Assembly (NCBI GenBank): GCA_965223355.1 | Contig: CBDCWE010000003.1 | Location: 1 to 64,000, forward strand | Origin: Tectiglobus sp965223355 | GTDB taxonomy: Bacteria > Pseudomonadota > Alphaproteobacteria > Rhizobiales > Hyphomicrobiaceae | Reading direction: 5' to 3' | DNA: 64,000 nucleotides | Shown here: one piece after another, positions 16,794 through 25,612 of the stretch | Position numbering within the stretch: position 1 is the first letter of the stretch | Layout: each line of letters begins with the position of its first letter | The notes under the pieces: model-generated | What the model saw: only the letters and a program-made list of their open reading frames with translations | Told to the model about the DNA's origin: nothing | Databases searched by the model: none | Program-made: the position numbers and the translations under genes

Positions 16794-19700
16794 ATGCACA
16801 TCACCAGGCTCAGACTGATCGGCTTCAAATCCTTTGTTGAACCGACCGAGCTGTTGATCGAGAACGGGTTGACGGCCGTTGTCGGCCCGAACGGGTGTGG
16901 CAAGTCCAACCTGCTCGAGGCTCTGCGCTGGGTGATGGGGGAGACGTCCTACAAGTCGATGCGGGCAGCGGCGATGGACGATGTGATTTTTTCCGGCACC
17001 AGTTCCCGGCCGGCCCGCAACATGGCCGAAGTGACAATCTTCGTCGACAACTCGGACCGTCGCGCACCGGCCGAATTCAACGATCACGAGCAGATCGAGA
17101 TCTCGCGGCGGATCGAGCGTGAGGCGGGATCGACCTATCGCATCAACGGCCATGAGGTCCGCGCCCGCGACGTCAAGATCCTGTTCGAGGATGCTGCGAC
17201 CGGTGCGCGCTCACCGGCGTTGGTGCGACAGGGCCAGATTGGCGAGATCGTCAACGCCAAGCCCGAGCAACGCCGCCGCATTCTGGAAGATGCAGCTGGC
17301 ACGGCCGGCCTTCACAGCCGGCGCCACGAAGCGGAACTGCGCCTCAAGGCGGCGGCCGGCAATCTGGCCCGGCTCGGTGATGTCGTCGGTCAGCTCAAGA
17401 GCCAGATCGACGGGTTGAAGCGCCAGGCGCGGCAGGCGCGCCGGTATCGCGAGCTGTCGGATGAAATTCGCAAGGCGGAGGCTTTGCAGCACTATCTCAA
17501 CTGGTCCTATCAGCAGGCGCAGGTGGATCACGATGAAGCGGCCCTGCAAGTGGCGCTCGAAGGGCTTGGCGCTGCAAGCGCCCGAGAAGCCCAGGCGATC
17601 AAGCGCGAAGCGGAACTAGCGGACAACTTGCAGCCGTTGCGCGATGAGGAGGTGACGCGGGCGGCGGTGCTTGCCCGCCTGCAGCATGCCCAGACCAATC
17701 TGGAAAACGAACTGCGGCGCTCGACCCAGCGGCGCCAGGAGTTCGAAGCACGCTGTCAGCAGCTGACAAAGGATGGTGAACGCGAAAGGTTGCTGGTCAG
17801 CGAGGGTCAACAGCAACTGGCAAGCCTCAAGGACGACGTCGCCCGCATCACGCTGCAAGGCAGTAACGAGCAGCAGGCGGAAGCCGAACTTGCGGGCAAA
17901 CTGGCGGCCGGCCAGGCGGCACTGCAGCGGTGCGAACAGGATTTGGCGGAGCTGATGACCCGGCAACGCGACGCCCTGGCCGCGCGATCAGGTCTCGAGG
18001 TTCGCCTCGAGGAACTCGAAACCCACCACCGCCGCCTTACAACCCACAACCATCATCTCGACCAGCAAGTCGCGCAGACGATCGCTGCTGCACCGGATGC
18101 TGAGAAGCTGTTTACGGTGCAATCGCAAACCGCCGACGTGACGAAGGCGCTGACAACGGTGGATGAGGAATTGACCGCCGCGGAAGGCCGGGTCGTGGAC
18201 TGTCGCGATCAGTTGAGACTTGCCGTGGCCCGGCGCCGCCAAGCCGAGTTGGACCTGCGCCAACTGGAAACCGAACGTCAGACATTGGCGAAACTGGTTA
18301 TGACGACAGCCGGTGATGCGCCGGCCATCGTCGACCAGATCACCGTGCAGCCGGGATATGAGATCGCGCTCGGTGCCGCACTTGGCGATGATCTCGACCA
18401 TCCGATCGGCGTTGCCGGGCAGGTTCATTGGCGCCCGGCAACCGACGACCCGCCAATGCCGTCCGACGGGCCGAGCTGGGCGGGCGGAGTGCAACCGCTT
18501 GCAGACGTGGTCGAGGCGCCGCCGGAGTTGGCCGCTCGCTTGCGCCACATCGGCATCGTTCAAGATCATGACGGGCCGGCACTGCAGCGCCGGTTGATGG
18601 TTGGCCAGCGCCTGGTATCGCGGGCCGGCGGGCTGTGGCGCTGGGACGGATTGATTGCGCCGGCGGGCGCGCCGACGGCCGCCGCCCAGCGCCTTGCCAG
18701 CCGCAACCGGCTCCGGGATCTGCAATCGGCAGAAGCCGAAGCGCGGGCCGCATTCGAAGTTGCCGCGAAGTCAGCCGAAGACGCCGACAAGGCGGTCGGT
18801 GAGGCGCAGCGTCACGAACAGGATTTGCGCGGCAAACGTCGCGCGTTGGAAGGCCGCCTTGGCGAACTCAGCCGCATCCTCGCCGACATGGAGGCGGCCG
18901 CACGGGAGACAGAGGCGCGGGTTGCAGCGCTGCGCGAGGCGCAAAGTGATGGCGCAGCGCAGCTTGGCGCAGCTGAGACGGCGATCGCGGCGGAACGGGC
19001 GCGGTTCGCCGAGCTGCCGGCCCACGACCACCTGCGCGATGACGTCGACCAGCTGCAGCGCCAAACCGCCGGCGAACGCGAACGACTGGCGGAACTGAAA
19101 GTCCGCGCAGATGCCGTCATCGGCGAACGCAAACGCCGCGCCGAGCAGCTCGCAAAGCTTGCAGCGGACATCAAGCGATGGTCGGCGCGCATCGATGGCA
19201 GTATTGGCCAGCTGACCGAGTTGGAGGCGCGGCTCACGGAGGCGCAAGGCCAGTTGGCGGCGGCCCGCGCGTTTCCCGACCAGGTCGAAAGCCAGCGTCA
19301 GCGGCTGCTCGCAGAAGTGCTGGAAGCCGAGACCGCACGGCGCCGGGCGGGCGATGCACTGGCGGCGGCGGAGACCGCGTTGAAGGAGGCGAACGCAACC
19401 TTACGCGCAGCGCAGGGCGGCGTCAGTGAGCAGCGCGAAATCCGGGCCCGCGCCGAAACCCGCCTGGATGCAGCTCGGGCACGACGGGCCGAATTGGTGC
19501 GCGGCATCGAGGAGGTGTTCGCGACCACGCCGGAAGGCGTGCTGGGTATTGCCGGATACGATGACGACAACGCGCTGCCGACGCCGGCAGATGCCGACCA
19601 GCGCCTGCAGCGGCTCAGGGCTGACCGGGAGCGGCTCGGCGGCGTCAATCTGCAGGCCGGCGCAGAGCTTGAAACGCTCACGGCTCAATACGACGATCTT

Positions 19701-20264
19701 GCGGCGGAACGCGCCGACGTCGAGGCGGCGATTGCCAAACTGCGGGCCGGGATCGCCAGTCTCAACCGCGAAGGGCGCAAGCGATTGAAGGAGGCTTTCG
19801 TGACGGTTGACGGTCACTTTCAGTCGCTGTTTACGACCTTGTTCGGCGGTGGTGAGGCGAAGCTGGAGATGATCGACGACAGCGAAGATCCATTGGCCGG
19901 CGGTCTCGAGATCGTCGCCCGCCCGCCCGGCAAAAAGCCGACGACGTTGTCGCTGCTGTCCGGCGGCGAGCAAACGCTCACCGCACTGTCCCTGATCTTC
20001 GCCGTGTTTCTGACCAATCCGTCGCCGATTTGCGTGCTCGACGAGGTCGATGCGCCGTTGGACGACGCCAATGTCGACCGCTTCTGCAACCTGATGGATC
20101 GGATGGCGAGCGATACCGACACGCGGTTTTTGGTGATAACGCACCATCCGATGACCATGGCGCGGGTCGACCGGCTGTTCGGCGTGACGATGGTCGAGCG
20201 CGGTGTCAGCCAGCTGGTCTCGGTCGATCTGACCGCGGCCGAGGAACTGCTCGAGAGCGCCTGA
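16794..20264 (+). CDS. smc: Chromosome segregation protein SMC
   Basis: A 1156-residue chromosome-organising ATPase. The N-terminal head has Walker A GPNGCGKSN (about residue 32). Long coiled coils follow from about residue 165, with a hinge region around residues 500-620. The C-terminal head has the signature LSGGEQTLTALSLIFA and Walker B ICVLDEVDAPLDDAN. SMC dimers with ScpA/ScpB compact and separate origins. The length is typical for the class. It is the last gene of the DUF721 / DsbA-like / smc run and is followed by a family-2 multi-hairpin repeat. Confidence 0.97.
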   Translation: MHITRLRLIGFKSFVEPTELLIENGLTAVVGPNGCGKSNLLEALRWVMGETSYKSMRAAAMDDVIFSGTSSRPARNMAEVTIFVDNSDRRAPAEFNDHEQIEISRRIEREAGSTYRINGHEVRARDVKILFEDAATGARSPALVRQGQIGEIVNAKPEQRRRILEDAAGTAGLHSRRHEAELRLKAAAGNLARLGDVVGQLKSQIDGLKRQARQARRYRELSDEIRKAEALQHYLNWSYQQAQVDHDEAALQVALEGLGAASAREAQAIKREAELADNLQPLRDEEVTRAAVLARLQHAQTNLENELRRSTQRRQEFEARCQQLTKDGERERLLVSEGQQQLASLKDDVARITLQGSNEQQAEAELAGKLAAGQAALQRCEQDLAELMTRQRDALAARSGLEVRLEELETHHRRLTTHNHHLDQQVAQTIAAAPDAEKLFTVQSQTADVTKALTTVDEELTAAEGRVVDCRDQLRLAVARRRQAELDLRQLETERQTLAKLVMTTAGDAPAIVDQITVQPGYEIALGAALGDDLDHPIGVAGQVHWRPATDDPPMPSDGPSWAGGVQPLADVVEAPPELAARLRHIGIVQDHDGPALQRRLMVGQRLVSRAGGLWRWDGLIAPAGAPTAAAQRLASRNRLRDLQSAEAEARAAFEVAAKSAEDADKAVGEAQRHEQDLRGKRRALEGRLGELSRILADMEAAARETEARVAALREAQSDGAAQLGAAETAIAAERARFAELPAHDHLRDDVDQLQRQTAGERERLAELKVRADAVIGERKRRAEQLAKLAADIKRWSARIDGSIGQLTELEARLTEAQGQLAAARAFPDQVESQRQRLLAEVLEAETARRRAGDALAAAETALKEANATLRAAQGGVSEQREIRARAETRLDAARARRAELVRGIEEVFATTPEGVLGIAGYDDDNALPTPADADQRLQRLRADRERLGGVNLQAGAELETLTAQYDDLAAERADVEAAIAKLRAGIASLNREGRKRLKEAFVTVDGHFQSLFTTLFGGGEAKLEMIDDSEDPLAGGLEIVARPPGKKPTTLSLLSGGEQTLTALSLIFAVFLTNPSPICVLDEVDAPLDDANVDRFCNLMDRMASDTDTRFLVITHHPMTMARVDRLFGVTMVERGVSQLVSVDLTAAEELLESA

Positions 20265-20307
20265 GATGTGCGCAATGCTGTTCGAGCCGGCGCCGCCGTC
20301 CAGTACT

Positions 20308-20456
20308 GGGTCCAGGGGCTTTCCCCTGGTCGGGGTGTTTGAGGGGCTGAAAGCCCCTCAAGGATCGCCGCAAAGCGGCGATATGTTAAGGGCTCCGCCC
20401 TTAACGATCCCGCCAAAGGGCATTGCCCTTTGGAAACCCGTGACTTGTTCAGCGGG
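20308..20456 (+). repeat. Multi-hairpin repeat, family 2 (copy 1)
   Basis: Starts 43 bp after the smc stop, on the same strand. The stems in order are CCAGGGG/CCCCTGG, GAGGGGCT/AGCCCCTC, GATCGCCGC/GCGGCGAT, TTAAGGGC/GCCCTTAA and CCAAAGGGC/GCCCTTTGG, then the tail GTGACTTGTTCAG. It probably forms a structured 3' UTR or a terminator. Confidence 0.85.
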
Positions 20457-20657
20457 CCACTAGATCACGCCGCGCGGTGGCGCCGGGAGCTGCGGAGAAG
20501 CTTGATCCACAAGCCGAAAGTGCGCGCTTTCGCCATATCTGTTGAGGCGTTTCGCAAGCGGCCATCGGCTTGACACTCCATAGCCCCTTCCGTACGTTCC
20601 CGCCGTCTGTCAACCGGCCTTCTCCGGCCATTATTGGCGTTGGGACGCACATCTGCC

Positions 20658-21065
20658 ATGTCGCAAACTGACAATGGAGATGGTCCGCGATCCGGCGAGC
20701 TCAGCCCCAAACAACGGGCAGCGTTTCGACAACGTTCCCATGAGCTTGGGCGTAAGCTCGACGCCGTCAAGACTCGGAGAGAGCCCCCACCTGACAATCG
20801 TGCTCGCGGCTCGGCCATGGCGCAGGGCATGCGGATCGCGGTTGAACTGGTTGTCGGGGTCGGATTCGGCGGATTTGTGGGCTGGGGACTTGACCGGTAC
20901 TTCGAGACATCCGGGCCTTGGTTTTTGATCGTGTTTGTCATTCTCGGGTTCACAGCGGCCATGCTCAATGTGATCCGGATGGCAAAGAGAATGCAGGCTG
21001 AGGTCGAAGCACGCCAATTGTCGGCGCCATCCGTTGCCGATGACGAGGGCGACGAGCGAGCGTGA
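20658..21065 (+). CDS. atpI: ATP synthase assembly/accessory protein AtpI
   Basis: A 135-residue protein with two hydrophobic helices (IAVELVVGVGFGGFVGWGLDRYF and a second helix from FLIVFVILGF), the layout of the AtpI/AtpQ family. AtpI assists c-ring assembly and Mg2+ supply for the F0F1 ATP synthase. The N-terminal ~55 residues are polar and basic. ATG 20658 is chosen over the upstream frame start at 20634. It heads the F0 cluster, with atpB 23 bp downstream. Confidence 0.88.
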   Translation: MSQTDNGDGPRSGELSPKQRAAFRQRSHELGRKLDAVKTRREPPPDNRARGSAMAQGMRIAVELVVGVGFGGFVGWGLDRYFETSGPWFLIVFVILGFTAAMLNVIRMAKRMQAEVEARQLSAPSVADDEGDERA

Positions 21066-21088
21066 AATGATGGACCAGGGGGCTGAAC

Positions 21089-21838
21089 GTGGCTGCAGGC
21101 GCTGAGGGCGGACATGGCCCAATGCATCAGTTCGAGATCATCCGCTACCTCAAGCTGGATCTGTTCGGGCTGGATGCGTCGTTCACGAATTCCTCGGCTT
21201 TTATGGTTAGCGCCGTTGTGGTCATTGTCGGGTTTTTGACACTGGCGATGAACAATCGTTCGCTGGTGCCGACGCGGATGCAGTCGGTGGCCGAGCTCAG
21301 CTACGAATTCATTGCAAATCTACTGCGCGAGAACGTCGGCAAGGACGGCATCAAGTACCTGCCGTTCGTGTTTTCACTGTTTATGTTCGTTCTCGCCTGC
21401 AACATGTTGGGAATGCTGCCTTACTCGTTCACCGTGACGTCGCACATCGTGGTGACATTCGCGCTGGCCGCGCTGGTGTTCGTGGTTGTCACCATGGTCG
21501 GCTTCATCCGCCACGGTGTCGGGTTTCTCAAGTTGTTCGTACCGGACGGCGTGCCGTTCGTGCTGTTGATCCTGATTGTACCGATCGAGCTGATCTCTTA
21601 TCTCATCCGGCCGATCAGCCTGTCGGTTCGATTGTTCGCCAACATGATGGCCGGGCACACGATGCTGAAGGTGTTTGCCGGGTTTGTCGTGTCGCTGGGC
21701 ACGTTTGGGTTCATCCCGTTGCTTGCGACCATCGCCTTCACGGGTTTGGAGTTTGTCGTCGCCTTCCTTCAGGCCTTCATCTTCTCAGTGCTGACCTGCA
21801 TCTATCTCAACGATGCAGTCAACATGCACCACCACTAG
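21089..21838 (+). CDS. atpB: ATP synthase F0 subunit a
   Basis: A 249-residue membrane stator that carries the proton half-channels next to the c-ring. It shows multiple TM helices, the essential Arg in SLSVRLFANMMAGH (about residue 179) and the C-terminal helix with FVVAFLQAFIFSVLTCIYL. The gene begins with GTG 21089. Gene order atpI-atpB-atpE-atpF'-atpF without the F1 genes is normal for alphaproteobacteria, where the F1 operon lies elsewhere. Confidence 0.97.
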   Translation: MAAGAEGGHGPMHQFEIIRYLKLDLFGLDASFTNSSAFMVSAVVVIVGFLTLAMNNRSLVPTRMQSVAELSYEFIANLLRENVGKDGIKYLPFVFSLFMFVLACNMLGMLPYSFTVTSHIVVTFALAALVFVVVTMVGFIRHGVGFLKLFVPDGVPFVLLILIVPIELISYLIRPISLSVRLFANMMAGHTMLKVFAGFVVSLGTFGFIPLLATIAFTGLEFVVAFLQAFIFSVLTCIYLNDAVNMHHH

Positions 21839-21944
21839 ACGGACACTAGACGGATATCGATTTCAGCGCCGATCATCGCCTGCCCGGCGGTGCCATCATC
21901 AACCTCTCAAAGACCGTTCCGAATTAACTCAAAAGGAGATCGTC

Positions 21945-22169
21945 ATGGATCCGCAAGCAGCTAAATTTATCGGCGCAGGCCTGGCCTGTTTCGCATTGAT
22001 TGGTGCCGGTATCGGCATCGGCAACATCTTCGGCAACTATCTTTCCGGTGCCCTGCGCAATCCTTCGGCGGCTCCCGGCCAGTTCACCAACCTGTTGATC
22101 GGCTTCGCCCTGGCCGAAGCGACCGGCCTGTTCGGCCTGTTGATTGCTTTGATCATTCTGTTCGGCTAG
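21945..22169 (+). CDS. atpE: ATP synthase F0 subunit c
   Basis: A 74-residue proteolipid, two TM helices joined by a polar loop (ALRNPSAAPGQ). The proton-carrying carboxylate is E58 in FALAEATGLFGLL. The helix 1 glycine repeat AGAGIGIGN-like segment (IGAGIGIGNIFG) packs the ring; no sodium-binding signature is obvious, so a proton ring is likely. ATG 21945 follows AAAAGGAGAT, one of the best ribosome binding sites in the window, which fits the high stoichiometry of subunit c. Confidence 0.97.
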   Translation: MDPQAAKFIGAGLACFALIGAGIGIGNIFGNYLSGALRNPSAAPGQFTNLLIGFALAEATGLFGLLIALIILFG

Positions 22170-22247
22170 CGCCTGAGCGCGCACTCGAGGGCCCGCCTCG
22201 GCAGATGCCGCGCCGCCGGATGTGATGATTGTCGTTGGAGAACCGTT

Positions 22248-22796
22248 ATGCTCGCTTGGTTAGCCGTCGGGCTTGCCGCAGCTGCCGGTGCCGCTCAACA
22301 GAAAAGCGGTCTGCCGCAGCTCAACGTTACGGATATGGTGCCCCAGTTGATCTGGCTGGCATTGACGTTCGGAGCGCTCTACTTCATCCTTTCCCGCATC
22401 ACGCTGCCGCGGATCGCCGCGGTCATTGAGGAGCGTCAGAACAGGATTCAGCGCGACCTCGATGAAGCCGAGCGCTTGAAGGGCCAGACCGACGAAGCGC
22501 TGGCGGCCTATGAGCAGGCCTTGGCGCAGGCGCATGCGCGCGCCAACGGCATTGCCCGTGCCACGCGCGAGACGCTTGCAGCTGAGGTCAATGATGAACG
22601 GGCCAAGGTCGAGGCGGACCTTGCCGCCAAGCAGGCCGAGGCCGAGCGCCGCATTGCCGACATGAAGGCCAGCGCCATGGCGCAGGTCGGTGATATCGCG
22701 GCCGACACGGCCGGCGAAGTCGTCAAGAAACTGATCGGGGCCGACGTGTCCGGCGATGAGATGCGTGCGGCCGTGCACCAGCCGGCTCGGGAGTAA
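22248..22796 (+). CDS. atpF': ATP synthase F0 subunit b'
   Basis: A 182-residue peripheral-stalk subunit. A short N-terminal hydrophobic stretch precedes LPQLNVTDMVPQLIWLAL, then one TM helix, then a long Ala/Glu/Arg coiled coil (about residues 60-160). The P-Q-L-I-W-L-A-L region and the first-copy position mark it as b' rather than b; the pair form a heterodimer in alphaproteobacteria. Subunit b starts 6 bp downstream, implying translational coupling. Confidence 0.93.
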   Translation: MLAWLAVGLAAAAGAAQQKSGLPQLNVTDMVPQLIWLALTFGALYFILSRITLPRIAAVIEERQNRIQRDLDEAERLKGQTDEALAAYEQALAQAHARANGIARATRETLAAEVNDERAKVEADLAAKQAEAERRIADMKASAMAQVGDIAADTAGEVVKKLIGADVSGDEMRAAVHQPARE

Positions 22797-22802
22797 AGCC
22801 AG

Positions 22803-23318
22803 ATGTTCGTGATGCTAGCCGGCAATGGTGGGATATTGTCGACGCCCGAATTTTGGGTCGCCGCGGCATTGGTCATCTTTGTTGCGTTCCTCGTCTACTA
22901 CGGTGTGCCCGGCCTCATCGGCAAGGCGTTGGATGAGCGCGCCGATGCGATCCGGACGGAGTTGGATGAGGCGCGCCGTCTGCGTGAAGAGGCGCAGAAC
23001 CTTCTGGCCGACTATCAACGCAAGGCGCGTGAGGCTGAGGAGGAGGCAAAGACCATTATCGATCTGGCCAAGCGGGAAGCCGAGGCGATGGCAGCCGAGA
23101 CCCGCCAGAGCCTGCAGGAGACTGTTGCGCGCCGGGCCAGGCAGGCCGAGGACAAGATTGCGCGGGCCGAGGCGCAGGCCCTTGGTGAAGTGCGCAGTGC
23201 CGCCGTCGACAGTGCAATCGCTGCTGCTGAAAGGGTGCTCAAGACGCGCGTGGTCGGCGCGCAGGCCGATCAACTGGTCGACCAGAGCATCGACGATCTC
23301 AAGGGCAAACTGAACTAA
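22803..23318 (+). CDS. atpF: ATP synthase F0 subunit b
   Basis: A 171-residue peripheral-stalk subunit with one N-terminal TM helix (FWVAAALVIFVAFLVYYGV) and a long charged coiled coil with the typical LDEARRLREEAQNLLADYQRKAREAEEEA pattern (quoted in part: LDEARRLREEAQNLL). It pairs with b' encoded just upstream and connects to delta of F1. It is the last gene of the F0 cluster; a family-2 repeat follows after about 265 bp. Confidence 0.94.
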   Translation: MFVMLAGNGGILSTPEFWVAAALVIFVAFLVYYGVPGLIGKALDERADAIRTELDEARRLREEAQNLLADYQRKAREAEEEAKTIIDLAKREAEAMAAETRQSLQETVARRARQAEDKIARAEAQALGEVRSAAVDSAIAAAERVLKTRVVGAQADQLVDQSIDDLKGKLN

Positions 23319-23584
23319 CCCGACCTCGCTGGCGAGCGGTTGATTAATGTCAGAAGCATTCATTGATGGTGGATCTCGGGCAGCGGACGCTGCTCGGAGC
23401 GGTCATTGGGACGCCGCAACAAGCGTCTGAGGATAGCCCGCACAGGTCCGGGCCGCGGCGGCACTGGTACCGCCGCAAGCCCACCCGCAGCGCCGGGCGT
23501 TTTTGGTTGCATCCATGGCGCAACTGGTCGTTAGATCCTCATGCTTTACAACCTTTGAGATTGAGGGAACCAGTGATCGCGTTC

Positions 23585-23738
23585 CGGGGTCCAGGGGATA
23601 ATCCCCTGGTCGGGGTGTTTGAGGAGCTGAAAGCCCCTCGAGGATCGCCGCTTGGCGGCGATATGTTAAGGGCGCTGCCCTTCCTTAACGATCCCGCCAA
23701 AAGGCATTGCCCTTTGGAAACCTGTGACGTGATCGCAG
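23585..23738 (+). repeat. Multi-hairpin repeat, family 2 (copy 2)
   Basis: Same five-stem series and orientation as the copy after smc, here downstream of atpF and just before the GST gene. The fourth stem has a small expansion (GGGCGCTGCCCTTCC). The rest of the 23319-23772 gap holds no supported gene. Confidence 0.85.
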
Positions 23739-23772
23739 GCGCCCTGGCTCTGAACGGCTCCGGGTTTTGGCC

Positions 23773-24420
23773 ATGACCTACAAACTTTACAATCGGACCG
23801 GATCCGGTGGCTTTTCGGTTGAGGCGGCGCTGGCCGTTGGCGGCCTGGCGTACGCGGTCGTCGATGTCGCAAGCACGCCGAACACGCCGCTGCCCGAGGC
23901 GTTTCGGGACGTCAATCCGTGGCGACAGGTGCCGGTACTGGTGCTGCCGGACGGCACGGTGATGACCGAAAGTGCTGCGATACTCGTGCATCTCGTGGCC
24001 GCACATCCGGCCGCAAATCTCGGTCCTACGCCTGGCAGCACCGGCTCTGCGCGCCTGCTGCGCTGGCTGTTTTTCATGACGGCCAACGTTTACGAGGGCA
24101 TTTTGCGGGTCAGCTATCCTGACCGTTTCACGACCGATCCGGCCGGCCACCCGGCGGTTGTCGCGGCCGCCCGCCAGCGCACGCATCAGGCGTTTCAGGT
24201 GCTGGAAGCGGAGATTGCTCGCGATGGCTGGCTGCTGGGCGATCGCCTGACGGTCGGTGATATCCAACTGGCGATGCTTTATGCCTGGCACATCGCGACC
24301 GATGACTGCCCCGAATGCGCGCGCATCACCAATCAGGTTGCCGCGCACCCCGTTATCGCCCCGATCTGGCAGCGCAACTTCGACCATCGCTTGCGCAAAA
24401 AATGGGGGCGGTCGACGTGA
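23773..24420 (+). CDS. Glutathione S-transferase family protein
   Basis: A 215-residue cytosolic GST-like protein. The N-terminal thioredoxin-fold domain has the cis-Pro loop QVPVLVLPDG and the glutathione-binding ESAAI-type motif (MTESAAILVHL, about residues 66-76). The C-terminal all-helical domain has the capping segment LLGDRLTVGDIQLAM. The specific class and substrate are not clear. ATG 23773 is preferred to the TTG six bases upstream. It stands alone between a family-2 repeat and a gene-poor gap. Confidence 0.83.
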   Translation: MTYKLYNRTGSGGFSVEAALAVGGLAYAVVDVASTPNTPLPEAFRDVNPWRQVPVLVLPDGTVMTESAAILVHLVAAHPAANLGPTPGSTGSARLLRWLFFMTANVYEGILRVSYPDRFTTDPAGHPAVVAAARQRTHQAFQVLEAEIARDGWLLGDRLTVGDIQLAMLYAWHIATDDCPECARITNQVAAHPVIAPIWQRNFDHRLRKKWGRST

Positions 24421-24812
24421 ATGGGCAAACCCGCCAACCGGAGCAGATCGAAGTCGCAGCTTAGGCTGGCGCCGTCGGTGCGCAACCCGCCACCGAGCCG
24501 GAGATGGCGCGCTGATCCGGCGCCGCCGGGGTACGGGGTTGGCCCTCATCCAGCCTTGCAGCCCTGCTCGCAAGTCGTCATCGCGTGCTGGTCACCGGCA
24601 CCCGTTTGTCGGCCGGCGCCGAGCCCCGCGATCGCAGCACGACCGTGCCGCAAGCCGCTGCGTCGATCCTTGCCGGGCGATGGGTCCCGTGGCCGAGCCA
24701 CGGGATGACGCCGTTGAGTTGTGACGGCGCGCCGGATGGCGATGCGCGTGCTGAGGCGCCGGCGACAGATATCACCGTGGTGCGACCAATGACCGTCACA
24801 GGCGCGAGCGCT
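24421..24812. other. Non-coding gap with a diverged relative of the tandem-array hairpin
   Basis: No convincing gene: open frames here lack family similarity and start signals. At 24682-24712 the segment CGATGGGTCCCGTGGC-CGA-GCCACGGGATGACG (shown in pieces) matches the core of the 160-bp array unit (CGATGGGCCCCGGCG...CGCCGGGGTGACG). The stem bases have changed on both arms, so pairing is kept. Confidence 0.55.
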
Positions 24813-25127
24813 TCACAGGATCGTGCAGGGGCGGGCGCGGGCGCGACAACGCTTTTTGCCGGCACGGTTGGTGAAGCACTTCATGCTCTTGCGCTTCGAC
24901 GGCCACCAGGTGTCGTACTTGGTTCCATTGATCAGTTTGGAGCTGCGCTTCCAGGCATAACGCGCACTGACGCGGGCGCCGAACATCGTGTTCTTGCGCA
25001 CGCCCCAGGCCGTTACAAAGTCCTGCTTGCAGGTTCGCGCTGCGGCCGGACCGCTGGTGATCAGGACCATCGGGGCGGCGGCCAACGTGAGGGCGCACAC
25101 GGTCGCCAATCCGAAATTCTTTAGCAT
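24813..25127 (-). CDS. Small secreted basic protein, unknown function
   Basis: A 104-residue protein with a clear Sec signal peptide (MLKNFGLATVCALTLAAAPM..., cleavage near AAA about residue 31). The mature part is ~73 residues, strongly basic, with three Cys (TCKQDF, MKCFTN, KKRCRA; a fourth in RPCTIL). ATG 25125-25127 sits behind AAAGGAGTGC, a good ribosome binding site, so upstream frame extension is rejected. No family is recognised. The extreme charge and paired cysteines suggest a periplasmic or extracellular disulfide-bonded peptide. Confidence 0.65.
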   Translation of the reverse strand: MLKNFGLATVCALTLAAAPMVLITSGPAAARTCKQDFVTAWGVRKNTMFGARVSARYAWKRSSKLINGTKYDTWWPSKRKSMKCFTNRAGKKRCRARARPCTIL

Positions 25128-25440
25128 TTCGCACTCCTTTGGGCTTTTGAAACGTTGTTCGAACCATCCCGCTCCCGGCCCGGTCGCCCCAGGTCGATGA
25201 TCTCCGGCGGCGGTGGTTGGGACGGCAAGCGGGCCGGCAATGCGGATCGGCCCGCAGCCGAAGTGAACGCGTGTTGGCGCATTGTATCCAACGTCGGCCA
25301 ATCGAATTTGCCCGCGCCAATCACGCACAATGCGATGTGCCATCGAGTTATGACGTCATTGTGCACAACCCGGTGAAAATTCCCGCTCATGTTGTGGCAG
25401 GATTGCGGCTGTGGACGGCGCCGCAATCTGTGAACTGCAT

Positions 25441-25574
25441 TAGATCATCGTGCTTTAAGTTGGAACCGCTATTGCGGTTCCAACTTAAAGCACAAAGATG
25501 ATCGCCACTTTAGAGGCGAGCAACCTGCCTTTATTCGGGATTGTTCCAATTCCGAATAAAGGCAGGTTGCTCTA
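25441..25574 (+). mobile_element. Family-1 double-hairpin element (copy 2)
   Basis: Complete TA-bounded copy of 134 bp. Hairpin B lacks the usual 3-nt bulge (AGCAACCTGCC rather than AGCAACTTTCTGCC), making it almost perfectly palindromic. It lies between the secreted-protein gene and the gcvPB 3' end. Confidence 0.9.
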
Positions 25575-25612
25575 GCCTGGACCAGACCTCGGCTATGGCG
25601 CTGTCTTGGCAA

